Counted from the stretch's first letter, positions 26,813 through 35,224 are shown. The stretch: 46,077 nt of DNA from Massilia sp. Bi118 (GCF_918697865.1 NZ_CAKKMV010000026.1:1-46077), one strand, 5' to 3'. The notes: generated from the sequence alone by a model not told the origin. A program made the numbers and translations.

Positions 26813-28348
26813 TTATGAGGTTTCGGGACTGAGCGCGAGGCTGATCGTGAAGGTGCTGCCCTGGCCCGGCCCATCGCTGTGCGCGCTCACCGTGCCGCCG
26901 TGCAGGACCACGATGATGCGCACCAGCGCCAGGCCGATGCCGAGACCGCCCTGGGCGCGGTCCGGCGTGCGTTCGGCCTGGGTGAAGAGGTCGAACACCT
27001 GCGGCAGCAGGCGGGCGTCGATGCCGATGCCGTTGTCGCGCACGGCGATCTGCACCCGTCCGTTTTCACAGGCGCTCGACAGCACAATGCGTCCGCCGCG
27101 CGGCGTGTACTTGGCCGCATTATTCAAGAGGTTGACCAGCACCTGCACCAGGCGCTTGGCGTCGCCGGTCACGGTGGGATCGCCTGCCGCCGGCTCGATG
27201 TCGAGAACCTGCTCGCGCGCCTCGAACAGGGGCCGCGCCTGTTCGACGGCGCTGGCGACGACGGCGTCGACCTCGACCCGCGCGCACTCCAGCTGGATCA
27301 GGCCGCGCGTGACGCGCGAGACGTCCAGCAGGTCGTCCACCAGGGCCGTCATGTGGCGCACCTGGCGGCCGATGACTTCACTGGCCCTGGCCACCCTGTC
27401 CTCGCCGGCGCGGCCGAACTTCAGCATGTCCGCCGCCGCCGAAATCGGCGCGAGCGGATTGCGCAGCTCGTACGCCAGCATCGCCAGGAATTCGTCCTTG
27501 CGCCGGTCCTGCTCCTGCAGCGAGGCCAGCAGGCGCATGCGCTCGGCCTGGGACATGACCATGTCGTGGATGTCGGTGTTGGCGCCTATCCATTCGCGGA
27601 CCGCGCCGTCCTCGTCGGCGATGGGCACGCCCTTCACCGCGGTCCAGCGCCAGGCGCCGTCGGCGCGGCGCAGGCGGTACTCGGTCTCGAACACACCGCG
27701 GGTCGCCACGCAATGCGCCCACAGGCGGGCGGTGGTCTCGCGGTCGTCCGGGTGCAGGGCGTCGAGCCAGCCGTATTCCTTCCACTCCTCGTAGCTCTGG
27801 CCGGTGAAGGCGCGCCACGAGGGCGAGTCCTCGAGCACGCGGCCGTCGGCGGCGCTGGTCCAGACGATCTGCGAGGTCGCCATCACCAGCGAGCGAAAGC
27901 GCTCTTCGCGCACACGCAGCGCGCTTTCCGCCGTGACGCGGTCGGTGATGTCCTCGTGCATCAGCATCACTTCGAGCACCGCCCCGTTGTCGTCCTTGAT
28001 CGGGTGGGCGCGCGCCGTGACCCAGCGCGCGTGCGCGGCGCCGCCCTCGAGCCGGCCGACGTCGTAGCGGATCGCCGGAATCTCGACCGCCTCCCCGGCC
28101 AGCGCGCGCCGCAGGTAGCCGGCGACGCCGCTGGCGACCAGTTGCGAGTCGGTCAGGACGTTGTACTCGTCCAGGATGAAGGCATGCAGCTCGCTGCCTG
28201 CGTGGATCTGCCACAACGCTTCCCAGGCTTTGTTGACGCGCAGCGTACGGCCGCCGGGAGCGAGGATCTGGAGGCTGACGGGCGCTTGCCGGAACAGTTC
28301 GCGGTAGCGCAGCTCCTGGGTGGCTGTGTTGTCTGGGTCGGATTGCAT
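26813..28348 (-). CDS. PAS-PAS histidine kinase-like protein with Tyr in place of the phospho-His
   Basis: 511 residues. PAS (about 10-135), a second PAS of the PAS_3 type (about 150-265, with ALHPDDRE), HisKA (about 283-350) and HATPase (about 390-505) with intact N-box NLLNNAAKYTPRGG, D/G-box RDNGIGID and GGLGIGLALV. The HisKA core reads MLAYELRNPLAPI: residue 293 is Tyr (codon TAC, at 27470-27472 on this strand) where HisKA enzymes and the neighbouring paralogue have His (CAC). One transition separates them. Unless this is a sequencing error, it cannot autophosphorylate in the normal way, though ATP binding looks preserved. First gene of the pair; divergent from aldehyde dehydrogenase. Confidence 0.9.
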   Translation of the reverse strand: MQSDPDNTATQELRYRELFRQAPVSLQILAPGGRTLRVNKAWEALWQIHAGSELHAFILDEYNVLTDSQLVASGVAGYLRRALAGEAVEIPAIRYDVGRLEGGAAHARWVTARAHPIKDDNGAVLEVMLMHEDITDRVTAESALRVREERFRSLVMATSQIVWTSAADGRVLEDSPSWRAFTGQSYEEWKEYGWLDALHPDDRETTARLWAHCVATRGVFETEYRLRRADGAWRWTAVKGVPIADEDGAVREWIGANTDIHDMVMSQAERMRLLASLQEQDRRKDEFLAMLAYELRNPLAPISAAADMLKFGRAGEDRVARASEVIGRQVRHMTALVDDLLDVSRVTRGLIQLECARVEVDAVVASAVEQARPLFEAREQVLDIEPAAGDPTVTGDAKRLVQVLVNLLNNAAKYTPRGGRIVLSSACENGRVQIAVRDNGIGIDARLLPQVFDLFTQAERTPDRAQGGLGIGLALVRIIVVLHGGTVSAHSDGPGQGSTFTISLALSPETS

Positions 28349-28369
28349 CCGGGCATGATGGCATGTAAG

Positions 28370-28425
28370 GCAGGATCAGGCAATCTTTGGACGGGATCCT
28401 GCTACCGCCTTCCGAGCGGCCGCTC
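28370..28425. promoter_or_regulatory. Inverted repeats in the kinase / aldehyde dehydrogenase divergent gap
   Basis: GCAGGATC (28370-28377) pairs with GATCCTGC (28395-28402), and a perfect 12-base palindrome GAGCGGCCGCTC lies at 28414-28425. Both sit between divergent starts and are operator candidates, for example for the AraC regulator encoded after the dehydrogenase. Confidence 0.4.
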
Positions 28426-28460
28426 CTACCATGGAAGCATCGTTCAACAGGAGAGCCGGC

Positions 28461-29891
28461 ATGCGCATCATAGCCAACGTTTACATCGACGGCGAATTCG
28501 CCGTACCGCACGGGCGCGAAGCGCTGGTGCTGGTCGATCCGGCCACCGAACGCGAGACCACCACCGTCATCCTCGCCGACGAACTAGATGCCCGCCGCGC
28601 CATCGCCGCGGCGAAAGCGGCCTTTCTGGCATTCTCGCAAACCAGCCGCGCCGAGCGCATGGAATGGCTGCAGGCTCTGTCCAATGCGGTGGCGGCGGCC
28701 GAAGCGGACATCGTCGAGGTCATGGTGGCCGAATACGGCGGCACCATGGCCATGGCGCAGGGCACCGCCAGGCGCGCCGCCGCCTCCTTTTCGCTGGCGC
28801 GCAAGGTGTTGGCGGACTATGCCTTCGAACGCGAAGTGGGCGGCGCGCGCATGCGCATGCTGCCGCACGGCGTGGTGGGCATGATCACGCCCTGGAACGC
28901 GAACACCGGCTTCATCGCCAGCAAGCTGGCCATGGCCATCGCGTCCGGCAGTACCTCGGTGATCAAGCCCAGCGAATTGAGCGCGGCGCAGACGGAACTC
29001 ATCACGCGCGTGCTGCACGGCGCCGGCCTGCCGCCGGGCGTCTTCAACATCGTCACCGGGCGCGGCGACACGGTCGGCGCCGAGATCGCGCGCCATCCGG
29101 ACATCGCCAAGATCTCCTTCACCGGCTCGACCGCGGTCGGCAAGGCGATCGCCCGCACCGCCGTCGACAGCATGAAGCGCGTGACCCTGGAACTGGGCGG
29201 CAAGTCGCCCACTGTGTTCCTGGACGACGCCGACTTCGCCAAAGCGATGCCGCTGGCGGCGATGGCGGCGGTCATGAACAGCGGCCAGGCCTGCATCGCC
29301 GGCACGCGCCTGCTGGTGCCGCGCAGCCGCCTGGCGGAGGCGTCGGAACTGGCGGTGCGCGCTTTCGACGCCCTGGTGGTCGGCCCGACCCACGATCCAC
29401 GCGTGAACGTGGGCCCGATGGTGACCCGCAAGCAGTGGGAGCGCGTGCAGGGCTATATCGAGCGCGGCGTCGCGGAAGGCGCGACCCTGCTGGCCGGCGG
29501 CCCGGGGCGCCCGGCGGGACTGGAGCGCGGCTGGTTCGTGCGCCCGACCGTGTTCGGCGAGGTGCGCAACGACATGGCGATCGCGCGAGAGGAGATCTTC
29601 GGCCCGGTCCTGTGCATCATCCCCTACGACAGCGACGAAGACGCGCTGGCGATCGCCAACGACACGCCCTATGGCCTGCATGGCTACGTGTTCGGCGCCG
29701 ACCCGGCGCGTACGCGGAAAATCGCCGACGGGATCCAGGCCGGGCGGGTGTTCATCAATGGGCTGTATGATATTCCGGAGGCGCCCTTCGGCGGCGTCAA
29801 GCAATCCGGCCTGGGGCGCGAGTTCGGCGTCTTCGGCTTCGAGGAATACCTGGAACCGAAAGCCATCATGGGCCATGACACAAGACTCTGA
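28461..29891 (+). CDS. NAD(P)-dependent aldehyde dehydrogenase
   Basis: 476 residues from the ATG at 28461, chosen for ACAGGAGAG upstream. Class-3-fold aldehyde dehydrogenase with catalytic Cys278 in NSGQACIAGTR, general base Glu244 in LELGGKSP, Asn146 in PWNAN, and the NAD-binding FTGSTAVGK. It oxidises an aldehyde to the acid in the cytoplasm; the substrate is unknown. The stop overlaps the following AraC regulator by 17 bases, making a self-contained enzyme-regulator operon, probably induced by its own substrate. Confidence 0.92.
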   Translation: MRIIANVYIDGEFAVPHGREALVLVDPATERETTTVILADELDARRAIAAAKAAFLAFSQTSRAERMEWLQALSNAVAAAEADIVEVMVAEYGGTMAMAQGTARRAAASFSLARKVLADYAFEREVGGARMRMLPHGVVGMITPWNANTGFIASKLAMAIASGSTSVIKPSELSAAQTELITRVLHGAGLPPGVFNIVTGRGDTVGAEIARHPDIAKISFTGSTAVGKAIARTAVDSMKRVTLELGGKSPTVFLDDADFAKAMPLAAMAAVMNSGQACIAGTRLLVPRSRLAEASELAVRAFDALVVGPTHDPRVNVGPMVTRKQWERVQGYIERGVAEGATLLAGGPGRPAGLERGWFVRPTVFGEVRNDMAIAREEIFGPVLCIIPYDSDEDALAIANDTPYGLHGYVFGADPARTRKIADGIQAGRVFINGLYDIPEAPFGGVKQSGLGREFGVFGFEEYLEPKAIMGHDTRL

Positions 29892-30819
29892 CATCGCTGC
29901 CGTCGCTGCCGTCGACACCCTGCGCGCGCTGGTGGAAGCCCGCATGGCCGGCAAGCCGGCCGGCGCGCTGGACCTGGCCACCGCCCTGCCCTGGCTGTCG
30001 CTGATCCGCCGCCCGGCGCCGACGCCGGCCGGGCGCGGCATCCTCACGCCCTCGGCCTGCCTGCTGGTGCAGGGCGAAAAGGAGATGCTGGTCGGGCAGC
30101 AGGTGCTGCGCTACGGGCCGGGCTGCTATGTGCAGGCTGGGGTGGCGATGCCGGTGTCGGGCCAGGTCACCCGCGCCAGCGCGGATGCGCCCTACTACGG
30201 CATCCGCATCGACCTCGACCCCAGGGAAATCGCCGCCTTCCTGCTGGAGATGCAGCCCGCGCTGCCTGCGCCACCATGCGCAGGCGCCGACGCGCAGGTA
30301 GTCAGCGTCGAGCGCGCGGACAAGGCCATGCTGGAGGTGTTCGTGCGCGTTCTGCGCCTGCTGGAGCGGCCGCGCGACCTGCCGGTGCTGGGCCGGCTGG
30401 CGAAGCAGGAACTGCTCTACCACCTGCTCACGGCGCCCGGCGGCGCGGCCCTGGTCCAGGGCATGGGCGGGCAGCGCGAACGCGCGGTCGGCGACGCCAT
30501 CGACTGGATCCGCACCCACTACAACGAGCCGCTGCGCATCGATGCGCTGGCGCGTGCGGTGCACATGAGCCCATCGGTGCTGCACCGCCGCTTCAAGGCC
30601 GCCACCGTGATGAGCCCCCTGCAGTACCAGAAACAGGTACGCCTCCTGGAAGCGCGCAAGCGCCTGATGAGCGGCGAAGCGGAGGCGGCCAGCGTGGCCT
30701 ACGAGGTCGGTTACGAGAGCCCGTCCCAGTTCAGCCGCGAATACCGGCGCCTGTTCGGCGCGCCGCCGCTGAAGGATGCACAAGCTTTGCGCGGACGGCA
30801 GGAAGTCCTACAGCCCTAG
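29875..30819 (+). CDS. AraC-family regulator (AraC_N type)
   Basis: 314 residues from the ATG at 29875, inside the end of the aldehyde dehydrogenase gene. The N-terminal AraC_N cupin-like domain (about 25-185; PSACLLVQGEKEMLVGQ) precedes two HTH motifs (LRIDALARAVHMSPSVLHRRF; ASVAYEVGYESPSQFSREYRRLFG). Regulators of this type next to dehydrogenases usually activate them in response to alcohols or aldehydes. The overlap points to translational coupling. Control of the divergent gap at 28349-28460 is the obvious hypothesis. Confidence 0.9.
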   Translation: MTQDSDIAAVAAVDTLRALVEARMAGKPAGALDLATALPWLSLIRRPAPTPAGRGILTPSACLLVQGEKEMLVGQQVLRYGPGCYVQAGVAMPVSGQVTRASADAPYYGIRIDLDPREIAAFLLEMQPALPAPPCAGADAQVVSVERADKAMLEVFVRVLRLLERPRDLPVLGRLAKQELLYHLLTAPGGAALVQGMGGQRERAVGDAIDWIRTHYNEPLRIDALARAVHMSPSVLHRRFKAATVMSPLQYQKQVRLLEARKRLMSGEAEAASVAYEVGYESPSQFSREYRRLFGAPPLKDAQALRGRQEVLQP

Positions 30820-30881
30820 GGCCAGGCGGCCTACGGGCAAGGTGAGGAAGATAACAGAGTCCGGCGGGCTCGGCGCGCACA

Positions 30882-30901
30882 CTGTGGCCATACCACAGGA
30901 G
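30882..30901 (+). promoter_or_regulatory. Hairpin overlapping the DUF4124 gene ribosome site
   Basis: CTGTGG (30882-30887), loop CCATA, CCACAG (30893-30898). The right arm runs into the AGGAG ribosome site (30897-30901), so folding could partly mask translation start at 30908. Confidence 0.35.
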
Positions 30902-30907
30902 AACATC

Positions 30908-31255
30908 ATGAAGCGCCCCGTCAAACTGCTGAGCATTTTCGCCGCCGCCGCGTTGTCGGCATCGATGGCATCCGCACTGGCCGGCAACGAAATCGTGAAG
31001 TGCGTCGATTCCGCCGGCCACGTGACCCTGACCGACCAGCCCTGCGACACCGGCGCGTCGACGGTAAAACTGTCGAGCGAAACGCCGCAGCCGCAACGCC
31101 ACGTCGTGACGCCGGCCGAACTGCGCCATGCCAGCTGGAAGCGCCCGCAGGAAGTGCGCCCCGCCACGCTGTCGCGCGATATCGCTACCCTGAAGGAAGC
31201 CCGCCGCACCTTGATGCTGCAGGAAACCAAGCCGCGCCTGGCCGGCCTGAATTAA
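30908..31255 (+). CDS. DUF4124-domain secreted protein
   Basis: 115 residues with a signal peptide (about 1-26, LLSIFAAAALSASMASALAG). The mature start EIVKCVDSAGHVTLTDQPC is the short beta-hairpin DUF4124 motif with two cysteines, common in small periplasmic proteins of beta- and gammaproteobacteria. The rest is Arg/Thr-rich and not conserved to my eye. Function of the family is unknown. Convergent with the GGDEF-EAL gene, nine bases apart. Confidence 0.8.
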   Translation: MKRPVKLLSIFAAAALSASMASALAGNEIVKCVDSAGHVTLTDQPCDTGASTVKLSSETPQPQRHVVTPAELRHASWKRPQEVRPATLSRDIATLKEARRTLMLQETKPRLAGLN

Positions 31256-31264
31256 TCTTGAGAT

Positions 31265-34219
31265 TTAGTGGAGGTCGCGCAGCGGCGTGACGTCCATCAG
31301 GGCCGGCTCGTTGGCCGACGCCCCCAGCGTACGCACCAGCTGCAGCACGTCCTCGCCCTTGATGAAGCTGGCCGAGGAACTCGCCGCCAGCAGTTTTTCC
31401 GGCGGCTGCGAACGCGCGATCGCATAGCCCTGCACATAGTCGACGCCGATGTCGGCCAGGGTGCGCACCGTCTCCGCATCCTCGGCCCACTCCGCAATCG
31501 TCTTCATGCCCAGGTTGACTGCCAGGTTGACGATCGCCTCGACGATGGCGACGTTGGCAGGATGGGCGTTGATGTTGACGATGAAGTTACCGTCGATCTT
31601 CAGCACGTCGGCCGGCAGCTCCTTCAGGTAGGAGAAGGAGGTATAGCCTGCGCCGAAGTCGTCCAGCGCCACCTTCACGCCGAAGGCGCGCACCTGGTCG
31701 ATGAAGCGGCGCGTATTGTTCAAGTCGTGCAGCGCCACGCTTTCCGTGATCTCCATGCACAGGCGGCCGGCCACGTGCTCGTGGCGCGCCAGGATCTCCA
31801 GCGTGTCCTGCACGAAGCGCTCGTCGTTCAGCGAGGCGCCCGACAGATTCATGCAGACGAAGCGGGTATTGGTCAGCGAATCGACGTGGTCTTCGATCCA
31901 GGCCAGGGTGGTCGACAGTACCCAGCGGTCGATGACGCCCGCGCGCCCGCTCTTCTCGGCCGCGGCGATCAGCGGGCCGGCCGGCGATACGCGGCCATCC
32001 GCCTCGCGCATGCGCAGCAGTACCTCGAAGTTCAGGGATTCGTGCGGCGAGCGCAGCGACATGATCGGCTGCATTTCGAGGAACATGCCCTCGGTCGCGT
32101 TCGGGCCGTTCAGGCGCGCGACCAGGTTCAGCTCGGCCTCGCGCTCGTGGAAGGCGCTCGAGCCGCGCTTGTACACCACCAGCCCTTCGGTATTGCCGTC
32201 CTTGGCTTCGCGGCAGGCGCGGTCGGCGGTCGAGACGGCGTCTTTCATGGCCATGCCCGGCGCCACTTCGATCAGGCCCACCGAGCCGCGCACATGGAAG
32301 GCCTTGTCGCCGACGCGGTAGGGCGAACCGCCGATGCGGTCGACGATGCTGCGGCAGATCAGCGATGCCAGCGAGATCGCCGTATCCGGCATCACGATCA
32401 CGAATTCGTCGCCGCCCACGCGGCCGATCTGCTGGCCGCCGGCCAGGGTCATCGCCACGCGCTCGCAGACCTGCTTGAGGACTTCGTCGCCGGCGGCGTG
32501 GCCGAACAAATCATTAATCAGTTTGAACCGGTCGAGGTCGAGGTAGGCCAGGGTCAGCGGACGGCCCGGCGCCGCGCCGACGGCAACCGACTCGAACATC
32601 TTCTCGATGCCGCGGCGGTTGAAGACCTTGGTCAGCGGGTCGTTGTTGGCCATGAAGCGCAGCTGCTCGGTGGCGCGGGTCTTTTCGGTGATGTCTTCGA
32701 GGACGCCTTCGATGCGGCCGTGCGCCAGGGTGGCGCGCACCAGGAAGCGGCGCTCGCCCTCGCGCGGGTCGATCTCGAGTTCGACGCTGAGCTGGGACTG
32801 CACCTGTTCGCGCATGTGGCTCCAGGTGGCGTCGCTGAAGAACTGCTGCCAGCGCGTACGGCCCGGCGCCAGCGCCTCGCAGGCGAGCATGCGCAGCAGC
32901 GCCGGGTTGGCGGACAGGAAGCCGCCGTACTGGTCGAGCGTGAACAGGCCGACCGGCATCGCCTCGTAGGCGTGTTCGAGCTCGGCCTGCGCCGCGATGC
33001 GCTTCCTGGTTTCGATGCGCATCTGCTCCGCGATGGCCAGCGCCGCCAGCAGGCTGGAGGCCAGCGCCGCAGTGACGCCGTTGGCCAGATTCAGCAACTC
33101 GCGCATGCCGAGCGCCGCAGCGACCACTTCGGCCAGGCTGGACAGGAAGGTCACGCCGAACGAGGCCGCGAACCACATCGCCACCCTCGCACGGTCACGC
33201 AACATCAGGTTGATCAGGCCGGCCGTCATCAAGGTCAGACCGGATGCCACGATCACCCACATCACCGGCAGGTAGTAACCGAAGGGCAGCCAGATCGAGA
33301 ACGGCAGCAGCGCCAGCGCCAGCCACTGCGTCACCCGCAGCGGATGGGCGAAGCGGGTCTTCGCCAGGTCCGCGCCGAACAGCGTCATGTACAGGGTCAG
33401 GGTCGAAATCGCGTACAGGGCCGTTGTAACGGCCTTGCTCGGCACCAGCCATCCGGGCGGCAGCGCCTGGCCCAGCCACTGGATGTCCCAGCCGGCCGAG
33501 ATCGCACCGACGCGCAGATTCAGGATCAGCCAGGCCGCAAACTCGAGGTAGAGCAACTGGCGGTTGATCAGGGCGGTGATCAGGATGAACAGGCTCAGGA
33601 CGATCATACCGCCGTCGAGCAGGCCCGACTTGCGGTGGAACTGCTGGATCGACCGGGTCATCTCCGTGGCCGGCCATTGCACCGCGCTCAGGCGCGCCGG
33701 GCCCGTGAAGCGCGCACGGCACAGCACTTCGGACGAGGCGTAGAGCGGACGCAGGGCGAAGCCGGCCTTGGCGGCCGACAGCGCGCCGGTGGCCGCCTCA
33801 TGGGAGGCGCTGCCCAGCGATGCCAGGCTGGCGGCATCCCAGCAGCTGATATCGATCGCGTGACGCGAAGGGAACTCGATGACCTGGGGCCCGCCTGGCA
33901 AGTCCTGGGACCGCACCGTAAACCAGACGGGGGTTTCGGACAGATGGGTGTCGTAGCGCTCGACCGCGGGCACGCCGGCCAGCTTGCGCAGCGCGGATGC
34001 CGGGTCGAGCGGGGCGCCGCTCTCGGCGAGTACACGCACCGGCAGCACGACATCGCCACTCGCGGCGTAATGGTTATTCCAGGAAGCGTAGGCCAGGACG
34101 GAGACCAGCAGCACCCCAATCGGCACGAAGTAGACCGACAGCAGGCGCATCATGGCCCGCAACAGGCGGTCAGGATAGGCGGAGATCGGTATTCGTGCAG
34201 AACTGGGCGGCTGTGACAT
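31265..34219 (-). CDS. Membrane GGDEF-EAL c-di-GMP protein with 7TM region and PAS
   Basis: 984 residues. TM1 (about 29-47), a periplasmic domain (about 48-200), then about seven helices (about 202-395) of the 7TMR-DISM kind, a PAS domain (about 410-515), GGDEF and EAL. The cyclase site GGDEF is intact at 602-606 (RVGGDEFVIV), without an RxxD inhibitory site just upstream. The EAL motif reads EVL (732-734, FEVLLRM), but the other catalytic parts remain: NLSG, EITES, DDFGAGYTSF, LKIDGNFI, and a Glu in IAEWAED. Both c-di-GMP synthesis and breakdown are possible; which dominates cannot be told. The start at 34219 lacks a good ribosome site. The leader can fold (see 34223-34287). Confidence 0.9.
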   Translation of the reverse strand: MSQPPSSARIPISAYPDRLLRAMMRLLSVYFVPIGVLLVSVLAYASWNNHYAASGDVVLPVRVLAESGAPLDPASALRKLAGVPAVERYDTHLSETPVWFTVRSQDLPGGPQVIEFPSRHAIDISCWDAASLASLGSASHEAATGALSAAKAGFALRPLYASSEVLCRARFTGPARLSAVQWPATEMTRSIQQFHRKSGLLDGGMIVLSLFILITALINRQLLYLEFAAWLILNLRVGAISAGWDIQWLGQALPPGWLVPSKAVTTALYAISTLTLYMTLFGADLAKTRFAHPLRVTQWLALALLPFSIWLPFGYYLPVMWVIVASGLTLMTAGLINLMLRDRARVAMWFAASFGVTFLSSLAEVVAAALGMRELLNLANGVTAALASSLLAALAIAEQMRIETRKRIAAQAELEHAYEAMPVGLFTLDQYGGFLSANPALLRMLACEALAPGRTRWQQFFSDATWSHMREQVQSQLSVELEIDPREGERRFLVRATLAHGRIEGVLEDITEKTRATEQLRFMANNDPLTKVFNRRGIEKMFESVAVGAAPGRPLTLAYLDLDRFKLINDLFGHAAGDEVLKQVCERVAMTLAGGQQIGRVGGDEFVIVMPDTAISLASLICRSIVDRIGGSPYRVGDKAFHVRGSVGLIEVAPGMAMKDAVSTADRACREAKDGNTEGLVVYKRGSSAFHEREAELNLVARLNGPNATEGMFLEMQPIMSLRSPHESLNFEVLLRMREADGRVSPAGPLIAAAEKSGRAGVIDRWVLSTTLAWIEDHVDSLTNTRFVCMNLSGASLNDERFVQDTLEILARHEHVAGRLCMEITESVALHDLNNTRRFIDQVRAFGVKVALDDFGAGYTSFSYLKELPADVLKIDGNFIVNINAHPANVAIVEAIVNLAVNLGMKTIAEWAEDAETVRTLADIGVDYVQGYAIARSQPPEKLLAASSSASFIKGEDVLQLVRTLGASANEPALMDVTPLRDLH

Positions 34220-34222
34220 AAA

Positions 34223-34287
34223 CTGTATCGGTCGGACGAACGGGCGCCGGCTGCATGCCGGCGCCTGACATTTCCGTAAGGATACAG
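34223..34287 (-). promoter_or_regulatory. Nested stem-loop in the leader of the GGDEF-EAL gene
   Basis: An inner perfect stem GGCGCCGGC/GCCGGCGCC (34243-34251 with 34257-34265, five-base loop) is enclosed by a second pair CTGTATC/GATACAG (34223-34229 with 34281-34287). On the minus strand the outer stem ends three bases before the start codon. It could end the upstream FeeM-like transcript or control translation. It does not match the known c-di-GMP riboswitch classes. Confidence 0.5.
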
Positions 34288-34318
34288 CCTGCCACTGATG
34301 CGGTCAGCAATATTTTGA

Positions 34319-35080
34319 TCAAGCGGCAGCGAACTGGCTCAGCGGCATTGCCACGGGCATGTGCATGGCGCTTTGTGTGGTGGGCAGACCACGCTGTGGC
34401 AGGACCAGGCCGATGTCGATGTCCGGATGGTGGGTCTCGCGGAAGAACTTCAGCAGCGGATGGTTGGCGGCGCGCCAGCGTTCCTCGGCGGTAGCGATCT
34501 CGAAGGCCATCACGCGATGCGGGATATTGCCCGTATTGCGCAGCGGGACCATTTCGTTCGCGCCAAAGACATCCTTGAACAGCAACTGCTCGTATTGGCG
34601 GTCGACCGGGCTGCGTCCAGCAACCACGGCGAAGTCGGTGCCGCTCTGCTCCCAGTAATCGAAGAACGCCTTCATCAACGCGACCTTGACCATATGGCCG
34701 ATGCGGCCTTCGCCCACGCCCAGGCGCTCGACTTCGCACAAGGCGCGGCCTTGCAGCCAGTCGGGCAGCTGCACGGACTCCTCGAGGTGCAGCGGACGGT
34801 AGATATTGGTTTGCAGGCGGGCGGTGCCGATCGCGGTGCCGTCGAGTTTGGACTCGGCCAGCAGCACGACGGTATCTTCTTCGTAGTCGCAGGCTTCCGG
34901 CACCATCAGGGTGCGCGCGAACTCGGGAACGTGGCGCGCATAGGCCGCATGGCGGATCGCGACGGCCTTCTTCAGAGCTGCCTCGGTTTCGACGCGGCGG
35001 ACGGTGAACGGCAGGCGTTCAGTCTTCATCCCTTCGCGGAGAAATTTTGCAGACAGGGCGGCGGGTGGGCGCATTTCCAT
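34319..35080 (-). CDS. FeeM-like long-chain N-acyl amino acid synthase (AHL-synthase fold)
   Basis: 253 residues from the ATG at 35080 with AAGGAAG upstream. The core is a GNAT / acyl-homoserine-lactone-synthase fold: VRRVETEAALKKAVAIRHAAY opens it, ESKLDGTAIGTARLQ forms the central strand, and CEVERLGV (115-122) matches the E-x-x-R-[LF] signature shared by LuxI-type and FeeM enzymes. FeeM joins an acyl chain from acyl carrier protein to an amino acid such as tyrosine, giving signalling-like lipids. No fee partner genes (FeeL carrier) are nearby. The related exosortase-linked acyltransferases are the main alternative. Upstream of the GGDEF-EAL gene on the same strand. Confidence 0.72.
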   Translation of the reverse strand: MEMRPPAALSAKFLREGMKTERLPFTVRRVETEAALKKAVAIRHAAYARHVPEFARTLMVPEACDYEEDTVVLLAESKLDGTAIGTARLQTNIYRPLHLEESVQLPDWLQGRALCEVERLGVGEGRIGHMVKVALMKAFFDYWEQSGTDFAVVAGRSPVDRQYEQLLFKDVFGANEMVPLRNTGNIPHRVMAFEIATAEERWRAANHPLLKFFRETHHPDIDIGLVLPQRGLPTTQSAMHMPVAMPLSQFAAA

Positions 35081-35125
35081 GGCGGGCTTCCTTGAATAAT
35101 CGGATAACGTTTTTTCGTTTAGAGA

Positions 35126-35153
35126 ATTATCAAACCTTCAAATGAAAACCTAA
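35126..35153 (-). promoter_or_regulatory. Candidate promoter for the FeeM-like gene
   Basis: On the minus strand, TTAGGT (35153-35148) and GATAAT (35131-35126) are 16 bases apart, about 45 bases ahead of the start codon, within a 144-bp gap that is clearly richer in A+T than the genes around it. Confidence 0.45.
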
Positions 35154-35224
35154 GCTTTAAGGAAAGACCCTTTTTACCCCCTATTCATGAATTTCCGAAC
35201 ATCCGTACGTTTAGTTCCCAGGCA

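Noticed and set aside
31268..34216. A 982-codon open frame on the + strand opposite the GGDEF-EAL gene
   Set aside because: It mirrors the real gene codon by codon, has no recognisable domain and a His/Gln/Arg/Ala-rich composition typical of antisense frames in high-GC DNA.
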